A stretch of DNA of 64,000 nucleotides from Candidatus Kapaibacterium sp. (GTDB lineage Bacteria > Bacteroidota > Ignavibacteria > Kapaibacteriales > UBA2268). Location: the NCBI GenBank assembly GCA_026390695.1, contig JAPLFL010000095.1, positions 1 to 64,000 of the forward strand. Direction: 5' to 3'. Position numbers and translations under genes: made by a program. Under the pieces are notes generated by a model. It was not told where the DNA came from and did no database searches. It worked only from the letters and a program-made list of their open reading frames with translations. Shown here one piece after another: positions 53,909 through 63,274 of this stretch. Within the stretch, counting starts at the first letter, position 1; the number at the start of each line of letters is the position of its first letter.

Positions 53909-54820
53909 ATGTTTGGCTTAACAAAAGAATATTCGGATTATTATTCCTCAGTAGCAAAGAGCTTCAGGACTGTGTTTTCACAGTATATTGATGCTTTTGT
54001 AATAATAGGATCAGGTTTGTCAGAGTCTTATTCACAATTTGAAATTGTTGAAAAAATTCCATATTCTGCCGTTGACGGTTTTCCAAAGATAGGAGTAGCA
54101 GGGCATTTGGGTGAGTTTGTGTTATGTAAAGTCAATACAAAAAATATTTTGTTCTTTTCAGGAAGAGTGCATTTTTATGAAGGTAGGAAATTAACTGATT
54201 TGCTCATTGTTCCTGCTCTGGCTGCATATCTCGGAGTAAAGGATATTTTGGTGACTAATGCTGCAGGTGGACTCAATCATAGTTTTGAAGTATCTGATAT
54301 AATGCTGATTGAAGATTTGATGAGTTTCATGTTTCTCAGTGTTGATCAGCTTTTTAGAGTTGTCATTCCTGCGAATGCAGGTATCTCCTATGCAGCTGTG
54401 GAAATGGATTCCGGCATTCACATAAATAACAAGAAAAATGGCTTTACGCCAATTCACATTCGAGGTAATTTAAGAAATGAGATTAACCATGATCTACTGC
54501 ACCGTATGAAAGATAATCTTATTCAACGAAAACAACATTTTAGATGCGGAACTCTGCTGAGTGTGCAGGGGCCAAATTACGAAACACCTGCCGAAATCCG
54601 CATGTACTCTAAGATAGCGGATGCAATAGGAATGAGTACAGTACCAGAGCTAATCTTCGGATCGAGGCTTGGGCTGAGGCAATTGGGAGTATCTATTATC
54701 ACAAATAAACTGAATCCAATAAAACCTGACTTCCTGAGCCACGAAGAAGTTGTAATTGCCGGAAAAAATGCTAATAGAGCGCTGTCTGAGCTGTTTAGTG
54801 GGTATTCTGAGATAATTTAA
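53909..54820 (+). CDS. Purine nucleoside phosphorylase with an in-frame repeat-derived insert
   Basis: Phosphorolysis of purine nucleosides (salvage). Trimeric PNP family features: IIGSGLS near the start, SGRVHFYEGR with the catalytic-site His, VTNAAGGLN, YETPAEIRM with the substrate Glu, GMSTVPE, and the Asn of ITNKLNP. The 303 residues exceed the usual 270-280. The extra part (about 151-175, VIPANAGISYAAVEMDSGIH) is encoded by a palindromic REP-like element and lies just after DIMLIEDLMSFMF, near the loop that normally reads NPL-G. The frame is kept. Whether the enzyme remains active is not known. Confidence 0.88.
   Translation: MFGLTKEYSDYYSSVAKSFRTVFSQYIDAFVIIGSGLSESYSQFEIVEKIPYSAVDGFPKIGVAGHLGEFVLCKVNTKNILFFSGRVHFYEGRKLTDLLIVPALAAYLGVKDILVTNAAGGLNHSFEVSDIMLIEDLMSFMFLSVDQLFRVVIPANAGISYAAVEMDSGIHINNKKNGFTPIHIRGNLRNEINHDLLHRMKDNLIQRKQHFRCGTLLSVQGPNYETPAEIRMYSKIADAIGMSTVPELIFGSRLGLRQLGVSIITNKLNPIKPDFLSHEEVVIAGKNANRALSELFSGYSEII
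54361..54424. repeat. REP-like element inside punA-type gene
   Basis: TGTCATTCCTGCGAATGCAG (54361-54380) is the same left arm as at 11397. A weakened right arm (GATTCCGGCATTCACA) is at 54408-54423. The frame through it encodes the VIPANAGIS-type peptide seen when this repeat class is translated. Confidence 0.8.
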
Positions 54821-54825
54821 ATTCT

Positions 54826-56670
54826 TCAATGCCTCACAATAATCTTCCTAACTTCAGTTCTTTCTTTAAGTTTTATTGCTAATATGTAAATACCATCCGG
54901 AAACTTCGTCATATCTATGCTTCCTTCTTTTGAATTTGATGTTATTGTGATTAAATTCTCTCCAAATAAATTATAAACAGAGATTTCTGCCTTATTATCT
55001 CCCATTTCATTCGTTCTGATATGCAAAATTTCATCAGAAGGGTTCGGAAATATCATTAAATCTTGTTTATTTATCAAATCAGAAACCTTTGTTTTCGTAT
55101 CACATTGATAAATGCTCATCAAATTAATCGAATCTATGTCCGCACCTAAATCTTTTCCATCCGTAGCAAGGTTCTTGTAGATACTGGAAGCACTCAAGCG
55201 ATAATTACCACCCGTAAAATCAATAAAATTGACCGCCGCGTTGTTCGCAGGAAAAAAACTTCCTGCCGGATAATTAGTCGCGCTGCCGCCAATAACCGCA
55301 TTCTTCGTAATAAGCCAGTTCGGATTGAAATATGCGTTTAAAGTAGTCATTGCATTAGCAGTTCCGGTCCCAATAAACCCATAAGCCGCATACGAAACAA
55401 TGTTATTCTTAAATTCAAAGTAGTCAGTCTTTGGCTTACCGTCCGCAACCATGTACGCATTGGTGCAAAAGCCCGTATTATGGTCAAAAATCACATCCGT
55501 AGGGCCGCCAAGTATCTGAAACATCCGCCCATCTCCTCCCGTACCGAGGTTTGTTACGTTCAGAACATTGTTTTGTATCAATAGACGAGATGTCCGCTGG
55601 CTAATATTCGGCGCATCGAAGCCCAAAATATTAATTCCCTGCGCCACATTCACAAAAACATTGAAACGAAACGTAATATCCTGCACCACAGACCACGGCG
55701 CCGTATTATTTTGGTTGCGCGGAGTGAATAAAAGCGCAAATCCGCTCTGACCATTCGGCCAAGAATTCTCCAAACGATTGCCTTCAACCAGAACACGTTG
55801 CGCATTTTTAAATTCAAGAAGGTTTTTCACCGTCCAAGACTGTGTCATCCACGCTAAAGGCTTGAAAATTGTGTTGCAACGTATCTCAATATCCGACGCA
55901 ACCGCGTTCGGTATGCTCGGATCGGAGCCACCGAAAATAATATTCTCGCCCGCACCCTCCAGATAATTATTAACTATCTTCAAAGGGCCCGTCGTGCTGT
56001 ATGCAGCAAGCGCCTGACTGTCCGCACCGGCCTCTTTGCAGTCCGAAACGTATGAATCAATCACCGAAATATACGCCCCATTCATCAAAACACCGCGCCG
56101 ACTCCCCGCAGACGGGTCACCATGAATATAACAGCGGTCAAACACGATATTATTCGGCAACGCGCCCGCCGAAGTCTCGCCATTTCCGATATAAATCACA
56201 TTATAAAGATAACTATTCGCCGTCGGTTTAAATTCAATGCCGACAAATCTGTAATGATGGGCATTCGATGCGGTATTAATCGCGCCCCCGCTTCCCGTAG
56301 CGGCAACAATCGTCGGCATATTAACCGCATCCGCCGGACTAACGCGCGTACATGGTGACGGAAGATTAGAATAAGCCGTCGAACGAATGTAAATCCATCC
56401 CGTACCGGAAGTTTTATTCGGCAGAACAAAAGTTCCTGTGAAAATATTGCCCGCTTGCATCTCGATAATGTCGCCAAGATTCGCCGAATTGAGCGCAGAT
56501 TGAAATTCGGAGCTTGTTTTCACGATAAAAGTCTGTCCACCCGTCGGCGGATTATATTTAGTATTGATAAAAATCTGCGGCAAAGTCGGAAGAACGGCCG
56601 CCGATAATATCAATGATTGGATTATAATCAACAAAACTATAATCGGGACGAATAAATAAGAAGATTTCAT
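54826..56670 (-). CDS. Secreted parallel beta-helix protein with T9SS sorting domain
   Basis: 614 residues with a signal peptide (about 1-24). A right-handed beta-helix-like region (about 40-500) has repeated short strands and turns: GDIIEMQAGNIFTGTFVLPN, HHYRFVGIEF, IVFDRCYIHGD, IEIRCNTIF, VLVEGNRLENSW and VIFDHNTGFCTN. A type A T9SS domain (about 540-614, MIFPNPSDEILHIRT) ends the protein. The fold suggests polysaccharide lyase or hydrolase activity, but catalytic residues cannot be assigned. About 55200-56600 is clearly richer in G+C than its neighbours, while the 3' end encoding the sorting domain is as AT-rich as the rest; see findings. Confidence 0.85.
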   Translation of the reverse strand: MKSSYLFVPIIVLLIIIQSLILSAAVLPTLPQIFINTKYNPPTGGQTFIVKTSSEFQSALNSANLGDIIEMQAGNIFTGTFVLPNKTSGTGWIYIRSTAYSNLPSPCTRVSPADAVNMPTIVAATGSGGAINTASNAHHYRFVGIEFKPTANSYLYNVIYIGNGETSAGALPNNIVFDRCYIHGDPSAGSRRGVLMNGAYISVIDSYVSDCKEAGADSQALAAYSTTGPLKIVNNYLEGAGENIIFGGSDPSIPNAVASDIEIRCNTIFKPLAWMTQSWTVKNLLEFKNAQRVLVEGNRLENSWPNGQSGFALLFTPRNQNNTAPWSVVQDITFRFNVFVNVAQGINILGFDAPNISQRTSRLLIQNNVLNVTNLGTGGDGRMFQILGGPTDVIFDHNTGFCTNAYMVADGKPKTDYFEFKNNIVSYAAYGFIGTGTANAMTTLNAYFNPNWLITKNAVIGGSATNYPAGSFFPANNAAVNFIDFTGGNYRLSASSIYKNLATDGKDLGADIDSINLMSIYQCDTKTKVSDLINKQDLMIFPNPSDEILHIRTNEMGDNKAEISVYNLFGENLITITSNSKEGSIDMTKFPDGIYILAIKLKERTEVRKIIVRH

Positions 56671-56702
56671 AATGCAATATTAAATTTAATATAAAAAAAT
56701 TA

Positions 56703-57227
56703 TCATTCTAATTTTCGCTTTAAAAATTTTGCAATTATATCTTCCGTTGATGATAAAAGAACAATTAGAGGGTCATCTGTAGTTGTTGTTACTTGCTCGC
56801 ATAATACTCTGTTCTTACATTTGTCGATAATGTATAATGAGGTGGACAATTGTGTTATTATTCTTTGATCAAAGAACATACTACCAACATGAATACTAAT
56901 TACGACATCTCCTATGCCAGGAAGATAATCCACTATATTTCCTGACGTGATATTATTTTTATTAGCTGCTTTGGTCATACTTGCCCATTTTGTGTTTTTA
57001 CCAAATTTTGATTTTTGTAAATAATTCCATATCTCATATTGGAATTGCAAAGAGTTGCCGTCGTCATCTTCACTTTCTGAAGGCTCGAACCACACTATCT
57101 TTTTCCATTTGTTTGTTTTTTCATTTTCAAGATAAGGCTCAAAAGCAATAATAGAAAAAAAACCGTGGGCTATTAGTCTGGGAGCAAACATATAAAAAAT
57201 CACAAAAAATAAAACTGATTTTTTTAT
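56703..57227 (-). CDS. Unknown secreted protein, possible ATA start
   Basis: No family recognised. The first standard start (GTG at 57203) falls inside what looks like a signal peptide: upstream in the same frame codons read KKSVLFFVIFYMF, preceded by ATA at 57227-57225, and AAGGA lies six bases before that ATA. The frame is open to 57260 without ATG, GTG or TTG. From ATA the product is 174 residues: two lysines, a hydrophobic run, then a polar mature part with an acidic patch (FEPSESEDDDGNSL) and repeated strands (GDVVISIHVGSMFFDQ). A mutated or miscalled start codon is the alternative. Confidence 0.6.
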   Translation of the reverse strand: MKKSVLFFVIFYMFAPRLIAHGFFSIIAFEPYLENEKTNKWKKIVWFEPSESEDDDGNSLQFQYEIWNYLQKSKFGKNTKWASMTKAANKNNITSGNIVDYLPGIGDVVISIHVGSMFFDQRIITQLSTSLYIIDKCKNRVLCEQVTTTTDDPLIVLLSSTEDIIAKFLKRKLE

Positions 57228-57290
57228 ATTGTGTCCTTCAAATATTTTGAATAAAGTCTAAAACGTTAATAACAATCCAATATTTTTACA

Positions 57291-57321
57291 CCTACTGTCA
57301 GATTATAAATCTGACAGTAGG
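57291..57321. terminator. Perfect 14-bp hairpin downstream of glnA
   Basis: CCTACTGTCAGATT (57291-57304) is perfectly inverted at 57308-57321 with a 3-base loop. It lies nine bases beyond the glnA stop. There is no long T-tract, only A/T-rich sequence on the minus side, so it may be a weak terminator or a 3' stabiliser. Confidence 0.6.
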
Positions 57322-57329
57322 AAATTAAA

Positions 57330-58694
57330 CTATATTATATTCAAATACCGCTTCAGTTCCCAATCGGTAACTGAAATGCGGAAATCATCCCATTCATTCA
57401 TTTTGGCGCGAACGTATTTATCTACGAATTCGTCACCCAATGTTTCACGTATAAGAGCACTTTCGTTGAATTCTTTTACAGCATCGGCTAATGAACCCGG
57501 CAGTGTGCCTATTCCTCGTTCTTTTAACTCATGATGATCAAATTCAAACACATCCTCTTCAACAGGTGCAGGTGGTACCAAATTGTGTTTTATGCCATAT
57601 AACCCGGCTTTAAGTAAAATTGCAAATACAAGGTATGGATTTGCACTTGGATCGGGATTGCGGATCTCCATACGTGTTGCTTTAATCTTACCTTTACTAT
57701 ATCGAGGTATGCGGATTAAAGCCGAGCGATTAGTCTTTGCCCAACAAATATAAGTGCTTGCCTCGTAACCCGGTACAAGACGTTTGTATGAATTTACTAA
57801 CGGATTCAGAATTGCCGCCATTGCTCTGACATGCTGCATTTGCCCTGCAAGATAGCTATAAGCTAATTTAGAAAGTTTATAGTCATTGTTATCATCAAAA
57901 AATAAATTGTCCCCCGACTTTATGGAAAAAAGGCTCTGATGCACGTGCATACCGGATCCGTTAATTCCGGAAATTGGTTTTGGCATAAATGAAATAAATA
58001 AACCATTGCTCTCAGCCACATTTTTGAAAGCAGTTTTGAGAGTCATCACACGATCTGCTGTTATTAAAGCATCATCATAACGGAAGTCAATTTCATGCTG
58101 ACCGGCAGCTACTTCATGGTGACCGGCTTCAATATCTACACCCATTTTCATCAATGTGCGCATCATTTGTGAACGTACATCGTATCCCAAATCGGGCACA
58201 ACATCAAAATATGCGCCATAGTCGTGAGGTTCGGGAATACCGGCACTATTAAATATAATTTTCTCATTATGTTTTTTAAATAAGAAAAATTCAAGTTCTG
58301 GTCCGGTATTGAATAAATAATCGGCATCTGCAGCTTCTTTTAAAGCTTTTTTCAGAATATATCGAGGGTCGCAGGTGTATGGTTCACCATCGGGGAGATG
58401 AACGTCACAAATAAATCGGACGTTATTTGAATCAGGTGTCTGTTGCCAAGGTATGAGCTGATAAGTCGATAAATCAGGCTGCAGGAGCATATCGCTCTCG
58501 AAAATTCTGGTGAAGCCCTCAATAGAAGAGCCATCAAACCATAATCCGTCTTTCAATACATCGGCAAATTTGCTAACTGGTATTGTAATGGATTTTGCCA
58601 TTCCATGCATGTCGGAGAACTGCATGTTGACGAATTCTACCTTATCTTGCTTAAGCTTAGATAATATTTCATCATGTGGAATTTGGTTACTCAT
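57330..58694 (-). CDS. glnA: Glutamine synthetase, type I
   Basis: It makes glutamine from glutamate and ammonia. GSI motifs are present: WFDGSSIEGFTRIFESDMLL, GPELEFFLFKK, AGHHEVAAGQHEIDFRYDDA, NGSGMHVHQSL, ATP-binding KRLVPGYEASTYICWA and RSALIRIPRYS. At 454 residues it is the short GSI-alpha length. The adenylylation-site segment of GSI-beta (NLYDLPP with its Tyr) is absent, so adenylylation control is unlikely. A hairpin follows the stop. Confidence 0.96.
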   Translation of the reverse strand: MSNQIPHDEILSKLKQDKVEFVNMQFSDMHGMAKSITIPVSKFADVLKDGLWFDGSSIEGFTRIFESDMLLQPDLSTYQLIPWQQTPDSNNVRFICDVHLPDGEPYTCDPRYILKKALKEAADADYLFNTGPELEFFLFKKHNEKIIFNSAGIPEPHDYGAYFDVVPDLGYDVRSQMMRTLMKMGVDIEAGHHEVAAGQHEIDFRYDDALITADRVMTLKTAFKNVAESNGLFISFMPKPISGINGSGMHVHQSLFSIKSGDNLFFDDNNDYKLSKLAYSYLAGQMQHVRAMAAILNPLVNSYKRLVPGYEASTYICWAKTNRSALIRIPRYSKGKIKATRMEIRNPDPSANPYLVFAILLKAGLYGIKHNLVPPAPVEEDVFEFDHHELKERGIGTLPGSLADAVKEFNESALIRETLGDEFVDKYVRAKMNEWDDFRISVTDWELKRYLNII

Positions 58695-58722
58695 AATCTT
58701 TCAGAAAAATTGATAATAATGA

Positions 58723-58752
58723 CAAAATATAGACGAAGCTAAATTTTACAAA
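58723..58752 (-). promoter_or_regulatory. Possible glnA promoter within a 333-bp intergenic region
   Basis: On the minus strand TTTG (58752-58749), 17 bases, then TATATTTTG (58731-58723), 29 bases before the glnA ATG. The spacing is shorter and the downstream box one base longer than the consensus, so this is tentative. In the rest of the gap (58695-59027) I see no gene or repeat. Confidence 0.35.
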
Positions 58753-59027
58753 TTTCTTAGTTTTTGGCAATGTTGAAAACTTTTTTAGATTTGGGTGTAA
58801 ATCCTAACTTGGATTTTAGGATTTGGAGTGTAAGTGAAATTGTAATTATTAAAATTGAGAAGTTAATTCAAATTTAAAATCCTTAAATTATTTTTCATTA
58901 AATTGAATGCTCAATAATCCAGTAGAAAAGATCAATATTCTTTTGGATAAACAAACTAATGTAATAAGTTTTACAATATCTTAACCGGCTGATATTAAAT
59001 AATAATCACTATTTAAATTGTATTCAT

Positions 59028-60407
59028 CTAATTCCCGAACAACCTCGCTATGTCATTGTAAAACGCAAATGCCATTAATCCTAAAATAAGAAATACTCCG
59101 ACCTGCTGTATTACCATTTTGACTTTTAATGAAACTTCTCTTCTGATTATTGCTTCGACAATAACGAAAATCAGGTGTCCACCGTCAAGTGCAGGTATTG
59201 GTAAAATATTAATTACTGCAAGCCATAATGAGAGCATTGCCATAAATCTAAGAAGTGGTATCATACCGAGCTGTGCTTGCTCAGATGCAATTTTGGCTAT
59301 TGCTAAGGGGCCACCAAGAGATTTTTTTGCGGATATTGTGCCATTGAATATCTGGACAAAAGAATTTATAAATAATTTGATTGATTTAACTGATTGATTC
59401 CATCCTTCGCCGATTGAACCGAAAAATCCATAATTTACTATATATGATGATCCGTAATAATATTCATCAGGTCCGACACCAATTTTTCCATCTGCATCAG
59501 GTGTGATTGAGTCTGTTAATATTTCATTTCCTCTTTTAAACTCAAATTTAATGGATTTGTTTTTATTATCCTGAAGAATATCTACAAATTCCATGAAACA
59601 AGAAATTTTTGTTCCGTTTAAAGTTACTATTGTGTCATTTGCTTTAAGTTTTGATTTTCCGGCAGGCATGTTTGCATAAACGGATTTTATCAGAAATATT
59701 ATACTATCATGTTCTATTCCAAAGCTCTCTTTATTGACAAGAGAATTTACAATGGATTTGCCTTCTGCATGCAAAGTAAGCGGAGTTCCGTTTCTTAAAA
59801 TATTTATATATCTTGAATCTCCGAATTTATCTAATGCTAAATACTCAAAAAATAATTCCCAAGAATAAATAGTTTGATTATTGATTGAAACAATTCTATC
59901 TCCTCGTTTAAAACCGATTTGTTCTGCAAAGGAATTCTTTTTTACATAATTAATACTTGTGTTGGGATGATGAGTTTCGCCTTGTGATAAAATAATGAAA
60001 GAGAATATCACTATGGTTAGCAGAAAATTCATAATTACTCCGGCAGATAAAGTCATTCCCTTTTGAAAAGGATTTTTTGACCGGAATTCCCATGGTTTAG
60101 GCTCAGTTTTAGCGAATTTGGCATCCATACTTTCATCTATCATACCGGCTATTTTAACATATCCACCCAATGGAATGGCTGACACTCTGTAATCGCACAT
60201 TCCATCTCCGTCGAAATCATCGGGGAGAGGGCCAAAACTAAATCCGGATTTTTTATTCCAGCCAAAAACTCTGTAATACATACCGATTGAAAAAATATCA
60301 ACTCTCATACCGCTCATTCGGGCTGCAATGAAATGACCGAATTCGTGTATGATAACTAATACTCCAAAAACAAGGACAAAATAAAAGATGCTGCTAAGTA
60401 TTCCCAT
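59028..60407 (-). CDS. rseP: Site-2 protease RseP, membrane metalloprotease
   Basis: Intramembrane zinc protease that cleaves anti-sigma factors and other membrane proteins. The zinc motif HEFGH (residues 21-25) lies in the first membrane helix and the third ligand in NILPIPALDGGHL near the C-terminus. Between them are a PDZ domain (about 165-250, EQIGFKRGDRIVSINNQTIY) and a second PDZ-like part (GKSKLKANDTIVTLNG). Four hydrophobic segments. 459 residues, typical. It is the last gene of the rng-dxr-rseP run. Confidence 0.95.
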   Translation of the reverse strand: MGILSSIFYFVLVFGVLVIIHEFGHFIAARMSGMRVDIFSIGMYYRVFGWNKKSGFSFGPLPDDFDGDGMCDYRVSAIPLGGYVKIAGMIDESMDAKFAKTEPKPWEFRSKNPFQKGMTLSAGVIMNFLLTIVIFSFIILSQGETHHPNTSINYVKKNSFAEQIGFKRGDRIVSINNQTIYSWELFFEYLALDKFGDSRYINILRNGTPLTLHAEGKSIVNSLVNKESFGIEHDSIIFLIKSVYANMPAGKSKLKANDTIVTLNGTKISCFMEFVDILQDNKNKSIKFEFKRGNEILTDSITPDADGKIGVGPDEYYYGSSYIVNYGFFGSIGEGWNQSVKSIKLFINSFVQIFNGTISAKKSLGGPLAIAKIASEQAQLGMIPLLRFMAMLSLWLAVINILPIPALDGGHLIFVIVEAIIRREVSLKVKMVIQQVGVFLILGLMAFAFYNDIARLFGN

Positions 60408-60463
60408 AATTCAATATATTTATTTGTTAATATTCATGTTTAATTTATATATCTTCAAATTAT

Positions 60464-61630
60464 TCACTTTAACTCCCTCACGAAGTTTTCGGCCACTAAT
60501 CTGGATTCCAAGTCACAATCGATAATTTCTCCAAATGATGGATTTGATTTGACTACAACTTTTTCTAATGTTTTTTCTATTATCTCTGGAATTTGTGTAA
60601 ATTTTATTTTTGAATCCAAAAACATTTTCACTGCAATTTCATTTGACGCATTTAGTATGGTCGGAGCAGTTCCACCTGTTTCCAAGGCTGAGAACGCTAA
60701 TCCAAGGCATTTAAATTTATCATAATCAGGTTTAAAAAAGGTAAGTTTAGATATTTCAGCCAGATTCAGTCTTGGGAAATCGAATTTATATCTTTTTGGA
60801 AAATTCAGTGCATAAGAAATTGGGGTTCTCATATCTGCTGTCCCAAGTTGGGCTTTCACAGAACCATCCTGATATTGTACCATAGAATGAACAATACTTT
60901 CGGGATGGATAAGAACTTCAATTTGGTGTAAAGCGAAATCAAATAACCAAAAAGCTTCAATAATTTCAAAACCCTTATTCATCATAGTTGCTGAGTCAAT
61001 TGTAATTTTTGAACCCATAGTCCAATTAGGATGTTTTAGAGCCTGTTCTCTTGTAATTTGAGGAAATTCAGAAATCGGTTTATTCAGAAAAGGGCCACCG
61101 GAGGCAGTCAGTATAATTTTCTCAATGCTAGCTTTATCCTCTCCTACCATAGACTGCAATACTGCACTATGTTCGCTGTCGATTGCTAATATTGCTGCAT
61201 CATTCTTTTTAGCGGCTTCAGTAATTATTTTTCCTGCAGCAACCAATGTTTCTTTATTTGCAAGAGCTATATCAGTTCCTGTTTCAAGGGCTGCAAGAGT
61301 TGGTTCAACTCCGGCAAAACCGACTAAAGCAGATACAATAAGGTCATTTTTTTTATCTGTTGCAGCTTGGATCAGTCCTTCTGTTCCAAATAATATTTCT
61401 CCAGAAAAGGAAGTATCTTTTTTGAATAGTTTAAAGGCTGTATAATCACAAATTACAACCCCGAAAGGGTTAAATTTATTGATCTGAGATTCTAAGATAT
61501 CTAATCTGCTATTCGTGGTTAAATAATTAATTTTAAAAGAATTATTTAATTTACTCACTACTTCGAGAGCTTGCACACCAATCGAACCGCTCGAACCAAA
61601 AATGCTGATGTTTCTTGTACTATCTGACAT
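60464..61630 (-). CDS. dxr: 1-deoxy-D-xylulose 5-phosphate reductoisomerase
   Basis: Second step of the MEP isoprenoid pathway. NADPH binding is in IFGSSGSIGVQALEVV at the start. Metal-binding residues lie in AIDSEHSAVLQS, the catalytic ASGGPF in LTASGGPFLNKP, then KITIDSATMMNKGFEIIEA and LIHPESIVHSMV. 388 residues, full length. It begins directly next to the rng stop codon and is followed by rseP, the common dxr-rseP order. Confidence 0.96.
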   Translation of the reverse strand: MSDSTRNISIFGSSGSIGVQALEVVSKLNNSFKINYLTTNSRLDILESQINKFNPFGVVICDYTAFKLFKKDTSFSGEILFGTEGLIQAATDKKNDLIVSALVGFAGVEPTLAALETGTDIALANKETLVAAGKIITEAAKKNDAAILAIDSEHSAVLQSMVGEDKASIEKIILTASGGPFLNKPISEFPQITREQALKHPNWTMGSKITIDSATMMNKGFEIIEAFWLFDFALHQIEVLIHPESIVHSMVQYQDGSVKAQLGTADMRTPISYALNFPKRYKFDFPRLNLAEISKLTFFKPDYDKFKCLGLAFSALETGGTAPTILNASNEIAVKMFLDSKIKFTQIPEIIEKTLEKVVVKSNPSFGEIIDCDLESRLVAENFVRELK

Positions 61631-63274
61631 TTACAAATAATCTTTAGTTATATCTTTTTGTTGTTTAGCAGAAAAGAACTTGAATCCACCCATCGGAATA
61701 TCGTCAGCTTGCCGGATTGATATTTTAACAAAATATTTTAGCATGAATCTTGATAATCGAGAAATTGTTCCTTCATTTAAGAAATTAGCCATACTTGGAT
61801 GTATGTGCAGGATCAGTCTGAACTCGCGAGAATGTAACCGGAAATTTTTTAGCCATCTTTCGATCAAACTCAATAGAGCAGTTTTTGAACGTACACGACC
61901 GGAACCTTCGCACATAGTACAGATTTCACTTGTTTTCTCCATAATATTTTGGTTCACCCGCTGGCGAGTGATCTGCATCAGGCATAATCGAGTAAGTGGA
62001 TAGACAACTGTTTTGGCTCTGTCCTTGTCTAATTCCCTTCTCATTTCATTAAATAACTTTTTTCTATTTGCTTCCTGTGTCATATCAATAAAATCAATCA
62101 AAACTATTCCACCAATATCACGGAGTCTGATCTGGCGTGCAATTTCGCGGAGTGCATCAACATTTGTCTTATATGCAGCAGTTTCTTGCTCTTTATCATA
62201 AGCACGACCGGAATTTACATCTATAACCAACATTGCTTCGGTCTGATCAAAAATCGCAGACCCACCACCAGAGAGGGGAACACGACGCTTATAAGTCGTT
62301 TCCAAATCTTTTTCTATCCCGAAATAATCAAATATTGGAGTAACATTAGTATATAATTCTACTTTTTCAAGATTTCCAGATGATTTCTTTTTTAGATAGG
62401 TTATTACTTCTTTATATAATTTTTTTGAATCGATCCAAACTTTATCCACTTCTTTGTTAAATGTATCTCGGATGACACTGGCAGCCAATTGCATGTCTTG
62501 ATAGAGTAAAGCTGGTGATTTGGATTTCTGAACTTTTTTTTCGATCTCATGCCATGTATCGAGTACTGATTCCCAGTCTTTGACTAATTCATCACCTTTT
62601 CCCTGTGCTGTAGTTCGTATTATACATCCTACACCAGCAGGTAATACTTCTTTTGCAATTGCTCTTAGTCTGCGTCTTTCAGATCGGGATTCGATTTTTT
62701 TAGAAACTCCGATAGTGTTTTCAAAAGGAAGGAGAACTACATATCTTCCGGGGACAGTAATTTTTGTTGTTACTTTAACACCTTTATTTGCAAAGGCTTC
62801 GCGAACAACCTGAACAATTACATCTTGTTTGGGTTCAAGGTTAATATGAACATTACCTGAACGTTTTGTATTAAACATTACTTTGGAGTCATTTGCCGTT
62901 CCACTTTTAGCTTTTCGGAGAGCAATATCAGATTTTGAAGCTTCAGTCACAACTTGTGGCAGTGGCTCAACGTCAAACGGTAAATCATCTACATCATCAT
63001 CAAAATCATCATCATCTTGATCAGCATCTTCTTTATCATGTTCCATTGATTCATCAATATCCGAAAAATGTAAAAAAGCATCTTGTTTTAATCCTATATT
63101 GATAAATGCTGCATTGAGTCCGGGCACAATTCTACTAACTTTACCAAGATATAAATTGCCAATGTATCTTTCCTTATCTGGAAGTTCAATATGGAATTCA
63201 GAAAGACGGGAATCTTCAGTGATAGCTATTCTAACTTCATTGAGAGTGGAATTTATTATTATTTCTTTTTTCAT
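61631..63274 (-). CDS. rng: Ribonuclease G/E family
   Basis: Endoribonuclease for rRNA and mRNA processing. An S1-like N-terminal domain (about 35-165), then the DNase-I-like catalytic core: metal ligands in EAMLVIDVNSGRAYDKEQE and GGIVLIDFIDM, and the zinc-linking CTMCEGSGRV near the C-terminus. 547 residues, longer than E. coli RNase G (489). The S1 region holds an acidic insert (about 75-140, rich in DDDD runs: KEDADQDDDDFDDDVDD), so the substrate contact may differ. It is the first gene of rng-dxr-rseP. Confidence 0.93.
   Translation of the reverse strand: MKKEIIINSTLNEVRIAITEDSRLSEFHIELPDKERYIGNLYLGKVSRIVPGLNAAFINIGLKQDAFLHFSDIDESMEHDKEDADQDDDDFDDDVDDLPFDVEPLPQVVTEASKSDIALRKAKSGTANDSKVMFNTKRSGNVHINLEPKQDVIVQVVREAFANKGVKVTTKITVPGRYVVLLPFENTIGVSKKIESRSERRRLRAIAKEVLPAGVGCIIRTTAQGKGDELVKDWESVLDTWHEIEKKVQKSKSPALLYQDMQLAASVIRDTFNKEVDKVWIDSKKLYKEVITYLKKKSSGNLEKVELYTNVTPIFDYFGIEKDLETTYKRRVPLSGGGSAIFDQTEAMLVIDVNSGRAYDKEQETAAYKTNVDALREIARQIRLRDIGGIVLIDFIDMTQEANRKKLFNEMRRELDKDRAKTVVYPLTRLCLMQITRQRVNQNIMEKTSEICTMCEGSGRVRSKTALLSLIERWLKNFRLHSREFRLILHIHPSMANFLNEGTISRLSRFMLKYFVKISIRQADDIPMGGFKFFSAKQQKDITKDYL

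Noticed and set aside
53985-54000. GACTGTGTTTTCACAG in the PNP gene as a second copy of the mobile element end
   Set aside because: It is a short 6-bp palindrome inside conserved coding sequence and does not match the 15-bp end.
56001-56477. Several overlapping plus and minus frames in the beta-helix gene
   Set aside because: They are long only because the G+C-rich stretch has few stop codons; the beta-helix frame explains the region.
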